Shown here: one piece after another, positions 15,378 through 23,549 of the stretch
Layout: every line of letters starts with the position of its first letter
Position numbering within the stretch: the first letter of the stretch is position 1
Assembly (NCBI GenBank): GCA_001510335.1
Contig: LFFB01000003.1
Location: 1-35,085, forward strand
Direction: 5' to 3'
Source: Actinobacteria bacterium casp-actino2
GTDB lineage: Bacteria; Actinomycetota; Acidimicrobiia; Acidimicrobiales; Ilumatobacteraceae
Length of the DNA: 35,085 nucleotides
The notes under the pieces: generated by a model
What the model was told of the DNA's origin: nothing
Databases searched by the model: none
The model's input: the letters and a program-made list of their open reading frames with translations, nothing else
Position numbers and translations under genes: made by a program

Positions 15378-16145
15378 ATGAGCCTTCTTGCAGGTAAGAA
15401 AATAGTTGTCACTGGCGTCCTGACTGATGCCTCACTGGCCTTTGGGGTCGCCAAATTGGCTCTCGAACAAGAAGCCCAAATTGTTTTGACTGGAGCTGGT
15501 CGTGCCATGTCGTTGACCCAAAGAACAGCGCGAAAGCTGTCCCAAACCGTCGAAGTTCTTGAACTCGATGTGACGGTTGATGAACATGGACCGATCGTCC
15601 GCGACCATTTGGCGTCAACATGGGGTGCAGTTGATGGCGTCGTACATTCCATCGGCTACGCACCAGAGGTGTGTCTCGGCGATGATTTCATGGCCGCAAA
15701 GTGGAACGATGTTGCGATAGCGATGCAGATCAGCGCCTATTCACTGAAGCATCTCGCTGAAGTATTTGTACCGTTGATGAAGCCAGGTGGCTCGATCGTT
15801 GGTCTCGATTTTGACAATACGGTGGCGTGGCCCGCCTACAACTGGATGGGCGTCGCCAAGTCGGCATTAGAAAGCATCAATCGATACTTGGCGAAAGAAC
15901 TTGGCCCGTTAGGTATCCGCTCAAATTTGGTTGCTGCTGGCCCGATCAAAACAATGGCCGCTAAATCAATCCCTGGCTTTAAGAAGTTTGAAGATGTGTG
16001 GGACGATCGAGCTCCCCTTGGATGGGACGTCACTAACAGCGAACCGGTCGCTCGTGCCGTCATTGCTTTGCTCTCTGACTGGTTCCCCGCAACAACGGGA
16101 TCAATGATCCACGTTGATGGCGGGTATCACGCCACTGGTGCGTGA
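15378..16145 (+). CDS. fabI: Enoyl-ACP reductase, InhA-like (FabI family)
   Basis: A 255-residue short-chain reductase closer to mycobacterial InhA than to ordinary FabI by eye. It opens L-L-A-G-K-K-I-V-V-T-G-V with D-A-S-L-A-F, the NADH-site of InhA; V-H-S-I-G at 89-93 (S91 equals InhA S94); V-G-L-D-F-D; then P-A-Y-N-W-M-G-V-A-K-S-A-L-E-S with catalytic Tyr154 and Lys161, and V-A-A-G-P-I-K-T. The end P-A-T-T-G-S-M-I-H-V-D-G-G matches family. It reduces the double bond in the last step of each fatty-acid elongation cycle. It is monocistronic on the plus strand, divergent from npdG and convergent with the thiolase 32 bases away. Confidence 0.93.
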   Translation: MSLLAGKKIVVTGVLTDASLAFGVAKLALEQEAQIVLTGAGRAMSLTQRTARKLSQTVEVLELDVTVDEHGPIVRDHLASTWGAVDGVVHSIGYAPEVCLGDDFMAAKWNDVAIAMQISAYSLKHLAEVFVPLMKPGGSIVGLDFDNTVAWPAYNWMGVAKSALESINRYLAKELGPLGIRSNLVAAGPIKTMAAKSIPGFKKFEDVWDDRAPLGWDVTNSEPVARAVIALLSDWFPATTGSMIHVDGGYHATGA

Positions 16146-16177
16146 GGCCAAGATTTACAGACCGTTTTCGATGGCGA

Positions 16178-17386
16178 TCAGAGACCGCTACGTTCCAAAA
16201 TGTGGATGCCGCAGGCTGAGCCCAAGCCGATGACATGGGCCAGACCAACTTTGGCGTCCTTGATCTGACGATCACCCGCTTCATTGCGCAAGTGATGACA
16301 CACTTCCCAGATGTTGGCGATTCCAGTAGCCGCAATGGGGTGACCCTTTGATTGGAGACCGCCCGAAACGTTGACTGGCATTGAACCATCACGCCAGGTT
16401 GCTCCGCTCATGAAGAAGTCAACCGCACCACCTTCGGGGCACAACATCAAGTTGTCATAGTGCACCAATTCGGCAGTTGCAAAACAGTCGTGAAGTTCAA
16501 CAAGGTCAAGATCGCTCGGTGAAACGCCAGCTTGCTCGTAGGCAATCTTGGCGGCATTGCGCGTCAAGGTGTTGACGTCGGGAAGGATCTGACATGCTTC
16601 TTGGTACGGGTCGGTGGTGAGAACTGAAGCAGAAACCTTGATCGCACGACGCTGTTGTTCTTTTGACAACGTGCGGAGAACTTCGCCCGATGTCACGACA
16701 GCGGCTGCAGCACCGTCACAGTTAGCCGAACACATCGGACGAGTATTCGGATACGCGATCATCATGTCATTCATGATCTCGTCGAGAGTGAAGCGCTTTT
16801 GGTACGCAGCCATCGGGTTCAACACTGAGTGAGCGTGGTTCTTCTCGGAGATCTTGGCGAACAGATCGAATGACACGCCACCGTACTTGTGGCCGTACTC
16901 CATTCCGACTTGTGCGAAGGTTCCAGGCATGGTGTCGGTGCCGATACGACCGTCAGTTGGCAGGACGCTTCCGAAACGGCCACGTGGTTCAAACTTGTTG
17001 CCGTCCTTCTTCGAAACTCCGCCACCGCCGAGCAATCCAGCACCAGCGAGCTTTTCGGCTCCGACTGCGAGACCCATCTTCACTTCGCCTGCCTTCACGG
17101 CCATGATGGCAGTGCGCAAGGCAGTTGCACCCGTTGCGCAAGCATTGGCGACGTTGTACACCGGGATACCGGTCTGACCGATCTGCTTTTGCAATGCCTG
17201 ACCGAAACTTGCGCTAGCACCCATGAGGTTGCCGGCTGCCAAAATTCCGATATCGGCCATCGTGACGCCCGCATCAGCCAATGCAGCGATGGCTGCTTCC
17301 GATCCGAGGTCAACAATGTCTTTGTCGGAATGCTTACCAAACTTGGTCATTGCGATTCCGAGGATCCAGATGTCGTCACTAGCCAT
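16178..17386 (-). CDS. Thiolase of the SCP-x/lipid-transfer-protein group
   Basis: A 402-residue thiolase. The nucleophile region is N-A-C-A-T-G-A-T-A with Cys83; the catalytic His is in G-L-Q-S-K-G-H-P-I-A-A-T-G (H349), and a C-terminal G-L-G-S-A-C-G-I-H-I-L-E-R contains Cys392 in the place of the usual CxG region. The short A-D-I-G form and the DUF35 partner place it among SCP2-type thiolases rather than FadA. Having the nucleophile Cys suggests real C-C bond cleavage or synthesis on an acyl-CoA, unlike the Cys-less aldolase Ltp2 of steroid breakdown. The substrate (fatty acid, steroid or other acyl-CoA) cannot be decided. It follows the DUF35 gene by 78 bases; AAGG precedes the ATG. Confidence 0.9.
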   Translation of the reverse strand: MASDDIWILGIAMTKFGKHSDKDIVDLGSEAAIAALADAGVTMADIGILAAGNLMGASASFGQALQKQIGQTGIPVYNVANACATGATALRTAIMAVKAGEVKMGLAVGAEKLAGAGLLGGGGVSKKDGNKFEPRGRFGSVLPTDGRIGTDTMPGTFAQVGMEYGHKYGGVSFDLFAKISEKNHAHSVLNPMAAYQKRFTLDEIMNDMMIAYPNTRPMCSANCDGAAAAVVTSGEVLRTLSKEQQRRAIKVSASVLTTDPYQEACQILPDVNTLTRNAAKIAYEQAGVSPSDLDLVELHDCFATAELVHYDNLMLCPEGGAVDFFMSGATWRDGSMPVNVSGGLQSKGHPIAATGIANIWEVCHHLRNEAGDRQIKDAKVGLAHVIGLGSACGIHILERSGL

Positions 17387-17464
17387 GATGAGTGCCTTCG
17401 CTTTCGTCGTAAGAATTTTTGGGTAATGAGTTAAATGATGGTTAAGAAGATGGACTGGACAGAA

Positions 17465-17857
17465 TCAAGCGGGTTCGAAGCCAAAGCCGATTGCTTCAGA
17501 TCCTTCGTCGTCGGTACCGAGACTAAAAGTTGCCAAACGTACTTTCATGCCAAGCGATACCTTTTCTGGTGTTGGGTCAGTATTAATGACATTGCCACGC
17601 ACGCTGGTACCAGCGCAATCAATAATTCCGGCGACAAAAGGAACCGGAACACCAGGTGCCGCAAAGGCGACAATGGTGAATGACTTCAAAATACCATCAG
17701 TCGCGATCGGGACTTTTTTAAATTCATTTTTGAAACATTTCGCACAGGCGTTGCGACGGTCAAAGAAACGAGCGCCACATGACGTGCACTCATTGGCAAC
17801 GAGGTGTGGCTTAACGCCGAGTTCTAGATAATCAACGTGCGGTATTTGGTTGGCCAT
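17465..17857 (-). CDS. DUF35 / Zn-ribbon OB-fold partner of the thiolase
   Basis: A 130-residue protein from the ATG at 17857, which follows GGAG by eight bases. A rubredoxin-like zinc ribbon has paired cysteines C24-x-x-C27 and C38-x-x-C41; the rest is a beta-rich OB fold with V-P-F-V-A-G-I-I-D and L-G-M-K-V-R-L. In other systems DUF35 proteins bind a thiolase and help pass acyl-CoA between active sites (archaeal thiolase/HMG-CoA synthase complexes, actinobacterial steroid aldolases). Sitting directly upstream of the thiolase on the same strand, it is very likely that partner. An upstream in-frame start would add 13 residues but lacks a ribosome-binding site. Confidence 0.9.
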   Translation of the reverse strand: MANQIPHVDYLELGVKPHLVANECTSCGARFFDRRNACAKCFKNEFKKVPIATDGILKSFTIVAFAAPGVPVPFVAGIIDCAGTSVRGNVINTDPTPEKVSLGMKVRLATFSLGTDDEGSEAIGFGFEPA

Positions 17858-17953
17858 GATGGTGACTCCGATTAACGGTTGTACGAACATTCTCACCCTA
17901 AACCCTTATACGTCCTGATCCGAAACCCTTGTGCCCCAAGGCCAAATTCCTGA

Positions 17954-18577
17954 CTACCAGTGACCGATATGGATGACCTCATCCGTCGGTCGGCGGGATC
18001 GGGTGGTTGGAGAACCACTCGGTTGATCTTCTGGATGGCGGTATCCCACAGCGACGGCGCCGACACATGACACTGATTCCGGAACACCAAAAGCGTCAAG
18101 AACCTTTCTTGAATCGCCAAAAAGACCAAACAAAAGCGCTCCCCAATGCTGTTCTTCGATGAGAAGTAACAAGTTTTCGGCGGCCATGGCTGCATCAGTG
18201 AGCCAATATGGGGTCACCCAGTGATCAGCGTGGTCAAGACCATGCGCGGCCTTATCGGGCTTGCTGTAACGCTCGGTGTAGGCATCTTGATCGCCCAAAA
18301 TCAGAACGACGCAGGACGCTTCGAGAACTCCCGAAGCAGTTGACCTAAACCAATCCCCGGCCCCAGAAACATCCCAAAACTTCCGAAGGTCGAGATCAGT
18401 CAGGACCAAAAAATGAGAGCCCTGCGAAAAACCAGCGGAAGGGGCCCGTAACGCCAATGTGCATAAAGCACTGATGTCAAGCGGTGATGGTCCGCCTAGA
18501 AAACGGCGCGTCATTCGGCGCCGACGTAAAAGAGCCTCGAGGGAAAACGAGGTCGCAGAGCTATTTGAAATTGCCAA
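17954..18577 (-). CDS. Nitroreductase family flavoprotein
   Basis: A 207-residue protein with the FMN-binding N-terminal pattern R-R-R-R-M-T-R-R-F (about 18-26) and R-A-P-S-A-G-F-S-Q-G, D-A-A-M-A-A-E-N-L-L-L mid-protein, and G-A-L-L-F-G-L-F-G. Late in the sequence V-G-A-V-A-V-G-Y matches the family end. Nitroreductase-fold enzymes use FMN with NAD(P)H, or in some actinobacterial members F420-type cofactors; substrate is unknown. The only plausible start that retains the N-terminal helix is TTG at 18577, which overlaps the end of the upstream gene by 17 bases, so translational coupling is likely. No ATG occurs before residue 22, inside the FMN motif. Confidence 0.83.
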   Translation of the reverse strand: MAISNSSATSFSLEALLRRRRMTRRFLGGPSPLDISALCTLALRAPSAGFSQGSHFLVLTDLDLRKFWDVSGAGDWFRSTASGVLEASCVVLILGDQDAYTERYSKPDKAAHGLDHADHWVTPYWLTDAAMAAENLLLLIEEQHWGALLFGLFGDSRKVLDAFGVPESVSCVGAVAVGYRHPEDQPSGSPTTRSRRPTDEVIHIGHW

Positions 18578-19220
18578 GTTTGAGGAGATCCTCAGTCATG
18601 GTCCAACCATGGATGATTAAACAGCCACCAACTGCGGGATTGACCGCAGAGAACATTTCGGCAATCTCGGGCTTGATTTTGTCAGCCTTAGTGGACTCGT
18701 GATCTAAGAAGCCAGACAAACCCTTCTTGGCAACAATGAAAGTCTTTTCGTCGTAATTGGCATCGACGCCGAAACGACGCGCGAGGCGTCGTCCCCATGC
18801 TCTTTCTTCGCCTACCGCGCGATGCCCTGGACGCGGAATCAGTTCGGTCAATTGTTTGAAAGCCTCAAGACCTTCTGCCGAAGTGAAGCGACTTCCGACC
18901 ACTACGTCTTCATCAGGGAAGGCCATGAGTGCTCGGTGAAATGCTTCAGCCATCAAACCCTTCAGGATCTGATCACGCTTCGATGAACGCTTCACACTCA
19001 TCATGCCCAACAGCACGCAGGGTGTGCCGCCAATACGTTCGAGGGTCGAAAATGTAAAGCCCTGGACCATGCCACCTTCACGAGACGTCGTGCAGAGCAC
19101 CCAGTCTTCCTTGGCCTTGAGGAGGCGCTCCATATCGAAGGAACCACCCATTGCGACCATGTCTTCAAGTTGAGTCTCCGTAAGAGCCGCGCAATCTATT
19201 GTTTCGACTTCGACGGACAT
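18561..19220 (-). CDS. Uncharacterised protein, possible GNAT-like fold
   Basis: I do not recognise the family. The start is the ATG at 19220 after a GGGAG; the product is 219 residues. The order of strands and helices, with W-V-L-C-T-T-S, G-F-T-F-S-T-L-E-R-I, V-L-L-G-M-M-S-V and a following R-x-x-x-x-x-x-I-L-K-G-L-M helix, resembles an N-acetyltransferase (GNAT) core, but the acetyl-CoA pyrophosphate loop Q/R-x-x-G-x-G/A is not clear. The C-terminal portion ends in I-I-H-G-W-T. It overlaps the nitroreductase gene by 17 bases and lies downstream of dnaE with a gap of about 140 bases. The GNAT suggestion is by eye only. Confidence 0.75.
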   Translation of the reverse strand: MSVEVETIDCAALTETQLEDMVAMGGSFDMERLLKAKEDWVLCTTSREGGMVQGFTFSTLERIGGTPCVLLGMMSVKRSSKRDQILKGLMAEAFHRALMAFPDEDVVVGSRFTSAEGLEAFKQLTELIPRPGHRAVGEERAWGRRLARRFGVDANYDEKTFIVAKKGLSGFLDHESTKADKIKPEIAEMFSAVNPAVGGCLIIHGWTMTEDLLKLGNFK

Positions 19221-19360
19221 GAAAACGACTTCTCCCTCAATGGACCCAAAAGTCTGGCCCGAAAATGAACTCCCTCTATTCTGCCACTTGGGAAGGCGCT
19301 GAGGCGAAACGACGACTCGTCGACCGTGAAATAACACCGAGAAATCGCACGAAATAACGC

Positions 19361-22300
19361 TTAGCGCACGACTCCAGCACCGAAAGCGACCCGTAGCGGC
19401 GGAATAACTCGGTCAATATCGACCATGAATTCGGCGCCCAGCTTTAAAACTTTGGCGTCGCCAATGTGGAGAAAGACGTACGAAGGTCCGGGGTACTTCG
19501 ACAAGATCGCTTTCAGTCGAGCCACGTTTTCGGGGTCAAGGGCTACCGCGGGGAGGTTGAGACGCAATTCGGGTTCGCGGTTTGATAACTGCAGTGGAGT
19601 GATTTCCATGGTGGCGACACTGATGCGATCGTCTTGACGGTTAACCCGGCATTTAACCGAGATGATTGCCTCATCGACAATTTTGTGGCCATGCGTCTGC
19701 AGAGTCTTAGCGAAGACGGTGAGTTCAACTCCCCCGTATAAGTCTTCAAGATGCACGATCGCCATCGGGTCACCCTTTTTGGTGACCTTGCGTTCAACTT
19801 TGGTAATGATTCCGGCCAAGGTCCAGATGGAGCCATTCTCAGCCTCAGTCAATGAAGCGGTCGTCGTTGTTGAATGCTTAGCAAGCGATGACTCATGTCC
19901 GAACAATGGATGATCGCTGATGTACAAACCAAGCATTTCTTTCTCAAACTTCAACTTGACTGATTTGTCGTATTCGTTTTCAGGAATGGGAATATCAAGA
20001 TCAAATGAGGGATCGGTATCGGTATCAATGGCATCGAATAGACTCATCACACCCTGATCGGCTTCGGCGCGACGAGAAACAGTGTCGTCAACAATATTTT
20101 CAAACACGGCCATCAGCCCTTGACGGGGATGTCCCAAACTGTCAAATGCGCCTGCCTTAATGAACGACTCAACTGCCTTCTTGTTGAGACAATCAGTGGG
20201 AACCCGCATCGCGAAATCATGGAAAGATTCAAAAGATCCGTTGGCTTGCCTCTCGGCAACAATGCGTTCACAAATGGCTTGACCGACACCTTTGATTGCT
20301 GACAAGCCAAAGTGAATAACTCGTTGTTCAACCTCAGGTGTGAAATCAACGTGGGAAACATTGATGTTTGGCGGACCAACGGTGATTCCGCCAGTTCGGG
20401 CGTCAACGAGATAGCCGGCTGCTTTATCAAGATTATCTTTAACACTTGTCAGCATTGCTGCGAAGTATTGGACCGGATAATTCGCTTTAAGGAAGGCTGT
20501 TTGGTAGCAGATGTATCCGTAACCAAATGAGTGACTTTTACCAAACGCATAGTCGGCGAAGTTCTCAATGATGTCGAAGAGCTGTTTGCCGAGAATATCG
20601 CCGTAACCCGAAGTTGCGCAGCCCTCTTCAAACTTCGAACGCTCTTCCTTCATGAGCGCGCGTTCTTTCTTGCCGCACGCCTTGCGCAAGTTGTCGGCTT
20701 CAGCTAGCGAGTAACCAGCAAAACGTTGCGCAACGCGCATCACACTCTCTTGGTAAATCATGAGCCCGTAGGTGTCGCCAAGAATTTCTTCGGCGTCGGG
20801 ATGGAAATACTCAACCTTCTTGCGACCGTTTTTGCGATCGGCAAAGTCGTAGTGCATATTGACGCCCATTGGACCCGGGCGATACAAAGCGATCACAGCC
20901 GACACATCTTCAAAACTTGTCGGTGCCATAGCACGCAGCAACTGCTGCATCGGCGGAGATTCGAGTTGAAAAACACCGATGGTGTCGCCGCGCGACAACA
21001 ATTCATAAGTTTTCTTGTTATCGATCGGAATGGCATCAATATCAAAATCCGGTTCTGACAAACGTATGAGCGCCATCGCATCGGAAATGACGTCCAAGTT
21101 ACGTAGACCAAGGAAGTCCATCTTTAAGAGGCCGAGTGATTCGACGCCGTGCATTTCGAACTGGGTCGTAACTTGTGACTCTTCAATGGGCTTGCCAGCC
21201 TCAGGCTTACGTTGCAACGGAAGATACGAAGTAAGAGGTTCCTTAGAAATGACGACGGCTGCGGCGTGGATACCGGTCGAGCGTTTCAGACCCTCGAGTC
21301 CTTTGGCGACATCAATGACCTGTCGCATATCATCTTCGGACTCATAGATATCGCGAAGTTCTTGAGCGGCCTGATAACCCTCTTTGTACTTGGGATCTAG
21401 CTCGAGACAATATTTGAGTGGAGTGTCTCGACCCATGACAAGTGGCGGCATGGCTTTGGCCAACTTGTCACCGACGGCGTACGGATGACCGAGCACTCGC
21501 GCTGCATCGCGAACAGCGTTTCGGGCTTTGATCGTGCCGAACGTAATGATTTGGGCGACGTGTTCACGGCCATAAGTGTCGGTCGCGTAATGAATCATTT
21601 GCTCTCGATACCTGGAATCGAAGTCCATGTCGATATCGGGCATTGAAATTCGACTGGGATTCAGGAAACGCTCAAAGAGCAAGTCATAACGAATCGGGTC
21701 AATTTCGGTGATGCCTAGGCAATAGGCAACTGCGCAACCGGCGGCCGAACCACGTCCCGGACCGACACGAATACCTTGGTCTTTGGCGTAACGAATGAGG
21801 TCCCACACGATCAAGAAGTACGAAGCGAACCCCATATCGCAGATGACTTTGGTTTCATAAGCCAAACGCTCAATGATTGACGGTTCAAGTTTGTCGCCCC
21901 AACGCTGTTTGGCACCTTCGCGAGTGAGGTGATCGAGATAGGCCGCGTCATCGGCAAAACCTTGAGGAATTTTGAAGTTCGGCAATTGCGGTTTACCGAA
22001 TTCAATGGTGACGTCAGCACGTTCGGCAATCCACAAAGTGTTGTCGCATGCTTCTGGAACTTCGCGAAACACGTAACGCATTTCGTTAGATGTCTTGAGG
22101 TAATGCTCGGTGCCTTCAAAGCGAAAACGCTTTGGGTCGTTGATCATTGAGTTGGTCTGAACACATAACAGTGCGTCGTGGGCATCGCTATCGTGGCGAT
22201 GTACGTAATGCGAGTCATTCGTGGCGATGACGGGCGCACCAATTTCTTGGGCGATTTGCAACAACTGCGGATTTGTTTTTGTTTGTGCCGCTAATCCGTG

Positions 22301-22876
22301 GTCTTGGATTTCTACGAACAGATTGTCTTTGCCGAAAATTTCTTGAAGACGAGCCGCCTTGATTTTGGCGTCTTTATAATCGTCTTTTAGCAGCGACTGC
22401 AAAACATGTCCGCCCAGACAACCTGTCGTGGCGATCAGACCTTCGTGATATTTCTCAAGCAACTCCCAATCCATTCGTGGCTGATAGTAGTAACCCTCAA
22501 GGAAAGCCAAGCTGGACAATTGAATGAGGTTTTTGTACCCCACATTGTTTTCGGCGAGCAAGGTGAGGTGGTAGTACAACTTGCGACCACCTTCGGTGTC
22601 ACCGCCGGAATCGTCAACTTGACCCCGTCGACTGGGACGTTCAAAACGAGTTTCGTAGGCCATATAGGCCTCTGTACCGATGATTGGCTTCACACCCTGG
22701 GCTCGACACTCCTTGTAGAAGTCGAGAACTCCGTACATGTTTCCGTGGTCGGTCATTCCGAGGGCTGGTTGACCATCGGCGACTGCTTTGGCGACGAGCT
22801 CGTCAAGTTTGGCGGCTCCATCGAGCATGGAAAACTCGGTATGAACATGGAGATGGGTGAAAGAGTCGCCCAACAC
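19361..22876 (-). CDS. dnaE: DNA polymerase III alpha subunit, DnaE1 type
   Basis: A 1171-residue replicative polymerase. The PHP domain opens H-L-H-V-H-T-E-F-S, with M-T-D-H-G-N, I-I-G-T-E, Q-D-H-G and A-T-N-D-S-H-Y, so metal ligands look intact, consistent with a proofreading PHP as in mycobacterial DnaE1. The catalytic acidic pair is in M-P-D-I-D-M-D-F-D (D414, D416), with the third Asp in L-R-N-L-D-V. Helix-hairpin-helix, OB-fold and a C-terminal domain follow. The lead start is GTG at 22876; the next codon is TTG, and a strong AGGAGG lies three bases before GTG but six before TTG, so TTG at 22873 is at least as likely. It is separated from the upstream bpa gene by about 96 bases. Confidence 0.97.
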   Translation of the reverse strand: MLGDSFTHLHVHTEFSMLDGAAKLDELVAKAVADGQPALGMTDHGNMYGVLDFYKECRAQGVKPIIGTEAYMAYETRFERPSRRGQVDDSGGDTEGGRKLYYHLTLLAENNVGYKNLIQLSSLAFLEGYYYQPRMDWELLEKYHEGLIATTGCLGGHVLQSLLKDDYKDAKIKAARLQEIFGKDNLFVEIQDHGLAAQTKTNPQLLQIAQEIGAPVIATNDSHYVHRHDSDAHDALLCVQTNSMINDPKRFRFEGTEHYLKTSNEMRYVFREVPEACDNTLWIAERADVTIEFGKPQLPNFKIPQGFADDAAYLDHLTREGAKQRWGDKLEPSIIERLAYETKVICDMGFASYFLIVWDLIRYAKDQGIRVGPGRGSAAGCAVAYCLGITEIDPIRYDLLFERFLNPSRISMPDIDMDFDSRYREQMIHYATDTYGREHVAQIITFGTIKARNAVRDAARVLGHPYAVGDKLAKAMPPLVMGRDTPLKYCLELDPKYKEGYQAAQELRDIYESEDDMRQVIDVAKGLEGLKRSTGIHAAAVVISKEPLTSYLPLQRKPEAGKPIEESQVTTQFEMHGVESLGLLKMDFLGLRNLDVISDAMALIRLSEPDFDIDAIPIDNKKTYELLSRGDTIGVFQLESPPMQQLLRAMAPTSFEDVSAVIALYRPGPMGVNMHYDFADRKNGRKKVEYFHPDAEEILGDTYGLMIYQESVMRVAQRFAGYSLAEADNLRKACGKKERALMKEERSKFEEGCATSGYGDILGKQLFDIIENFADYAFGKSHSFGYGYICYQTAFLKANYPVQYFAAMLTSVKDNLDKAAGYLVDARTGGITVGPPNINVSHVDFTPEVEQRVIHFGLSAIKGVGQAICERIVAERQANGSFESFHDFAMRVPTDCLNKKAVESFIKAGAFDSLGHPRQGLMAVFENIVDDTVSRRAEADQGVMSLFDAIDTDTDPSFDLDIPIPENEYDKSVKLKFEKEMLGLYISDHPLFGHESSLAKHSTTTTASLTEAENGSIWTLAGIITKVERKVTKKGDPMAIVHLEDLYGGVELTVFAKTLQTHGHKIVDEAIISVKCRVNRQDDRISVATMEITPLQLSNREPELRLNLPAVALDPENVARLKAILSKYPGPSYVFLHIGDAKVLKLGAEFMVDIDRVIPPLRVAFGAGVVR

Positions 22877-22885
22877 CTACCTCCT
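22871..22885 (-). promoter_or_regulatory. Ribosome-binding site that questions the dnaE start
   Basis: On the minus strand AGGAGG (22885-22880) is followed by TAG, then GTG (22876) and TTG (22873). Spacing is three bases to GTG and six to TTG. The second codon is therefore better placed, so the protein may begin at TTG, one residue shorter. Confidence 0.6.
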
Positions 22886-22900
22886 CACATCTCGGTGAAA

Positions 22901-22915
22901 CCCGAATGCTTCGGG
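22901..22915 (-). terminator. Short hairpin in the bpa-dnaE gap, possible weak terminator or leader structure
   Basis: CCCGAA and TTCGGG form a perfect six-pair stem with a three-base loop, followed on the minus strand by TTT. It lies 24 bases before the dnaE start and about 57 bases after the bpa stop. It could partly terminate the bpa message or shape the dnaE leader; the short U-run makes strong termination unlikely. Confidence 0.35.
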
Positions 22916-22972
22916 ATCCAAATCTCGTCAATCCAAATCTGATCGATTTAGTCTAGGAACAGTAGCAGTGCT

Positions 22973-23494
22973 CTAGAGGTAAGTTCCTGAGAGTCCGCCA
23001 GAGTTTGAGTCACTTCCCGGATGTTGGTTCGGTCCTCCGGGATTGATTTGACGTAATTGCTCGAATTGTTGGCGGGCCGCTATTTGTTGGGCGAATAGTG
23101 TCGCCTGGATACCATGAAAAAGACCTTCGAGCCAGCCCACCAGTTGAGCTTGGGCAATGCGCAGTTCGCTATCACTGGGAATGCCATCAGAAAAAGGAAG
23201 TGCCAACATCCGAAGTTCTTGTTGGAGGTCTGGTGATAAGGCATCGGCGAGTTCGACGACCGAACGTTCATAAATTTCGGCGAGACGTTCACGACTACTT
23301 GCGTCTAATTGCGATGTCCGTACTTCTTCAAGTAATTGCTTCACCATCGAACCGATACGCATGACCTTGGCTGGTTCAGTGACTGATTCAGTTACTGGTG
23401 TTTCTGGCGCGGGTAGGGCAGCTGTCATCCCCTGGACGAGCACTTCGGCGGCATCGGCATTGGGAGTGTTGCTATTTGAATCAGAGATACTCAT
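22973..23494 (-). CDS. bpa: Bacterial proteasome activator (Bpa/PafE)
   Basis: A 173-residue protein from the ATG at 23494, which follows GAGGAAA. A variable N-terminal tail (1-43) precedes the conserved region: V-M-R-I-G-S-M-V-K-Q-L-L-E-E-V-R at 44-59, then L-R-I-A-Q-A-Q-L-V-G-W-L-E-G-L-F-H-G-I-Q at 111-130. A Gly/Ser/Pro-rich linker ends in G-T-Y-L, matching the G-Q-Y-L tail that docks on the proteasome ring. In mycobacteria this ATP-independent dodecameric ring opens the 20S proteasome gate for unfolded proteins. It therefore implies a 20S proteasome in this organism, whose genes are not in the window. Its location by dnaE is not explained. Confidence 0.93.
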   Translation of the reverse strand: MSISDSNSNTPNADAAEVLVQGMTAALPAPETPVTESVTEPAKVMRIGSMVKQLLEEVRTSQLDASSRERLAEIYERSVVELADALSPDLQQELRMLALPFSDGIPSDSELRIAQAQLVGWLEGLFHGIQATLFAQQIAARQQFEQLRQINPGGPNQHPGSDSNSGGLSGTYL

Positions 23495-23549
23495 GGTTTT
23501 TTCCTCACGCAAGCGTCACATTCTACCTTCGCACAAGTTCACGCCAACT

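Noticed and set aside
19221-19360. Small RNA or terminator after dnaE
   Set aside because: There is a five-pair stem (CGACG-AGT-CGTCG on the minus strand) followed by only TTT; too weak to call, and two near-repeats of GTTATTTC have no known meaning.
22406-22942. Open frame of 178 codons on the plus strand opposite dnaE
   Set aside because: It lies antisense to the conserved PHP domain of dnaE, has no recognisable motif and no ribosome-binding site, so it is a shadow of the real gene.
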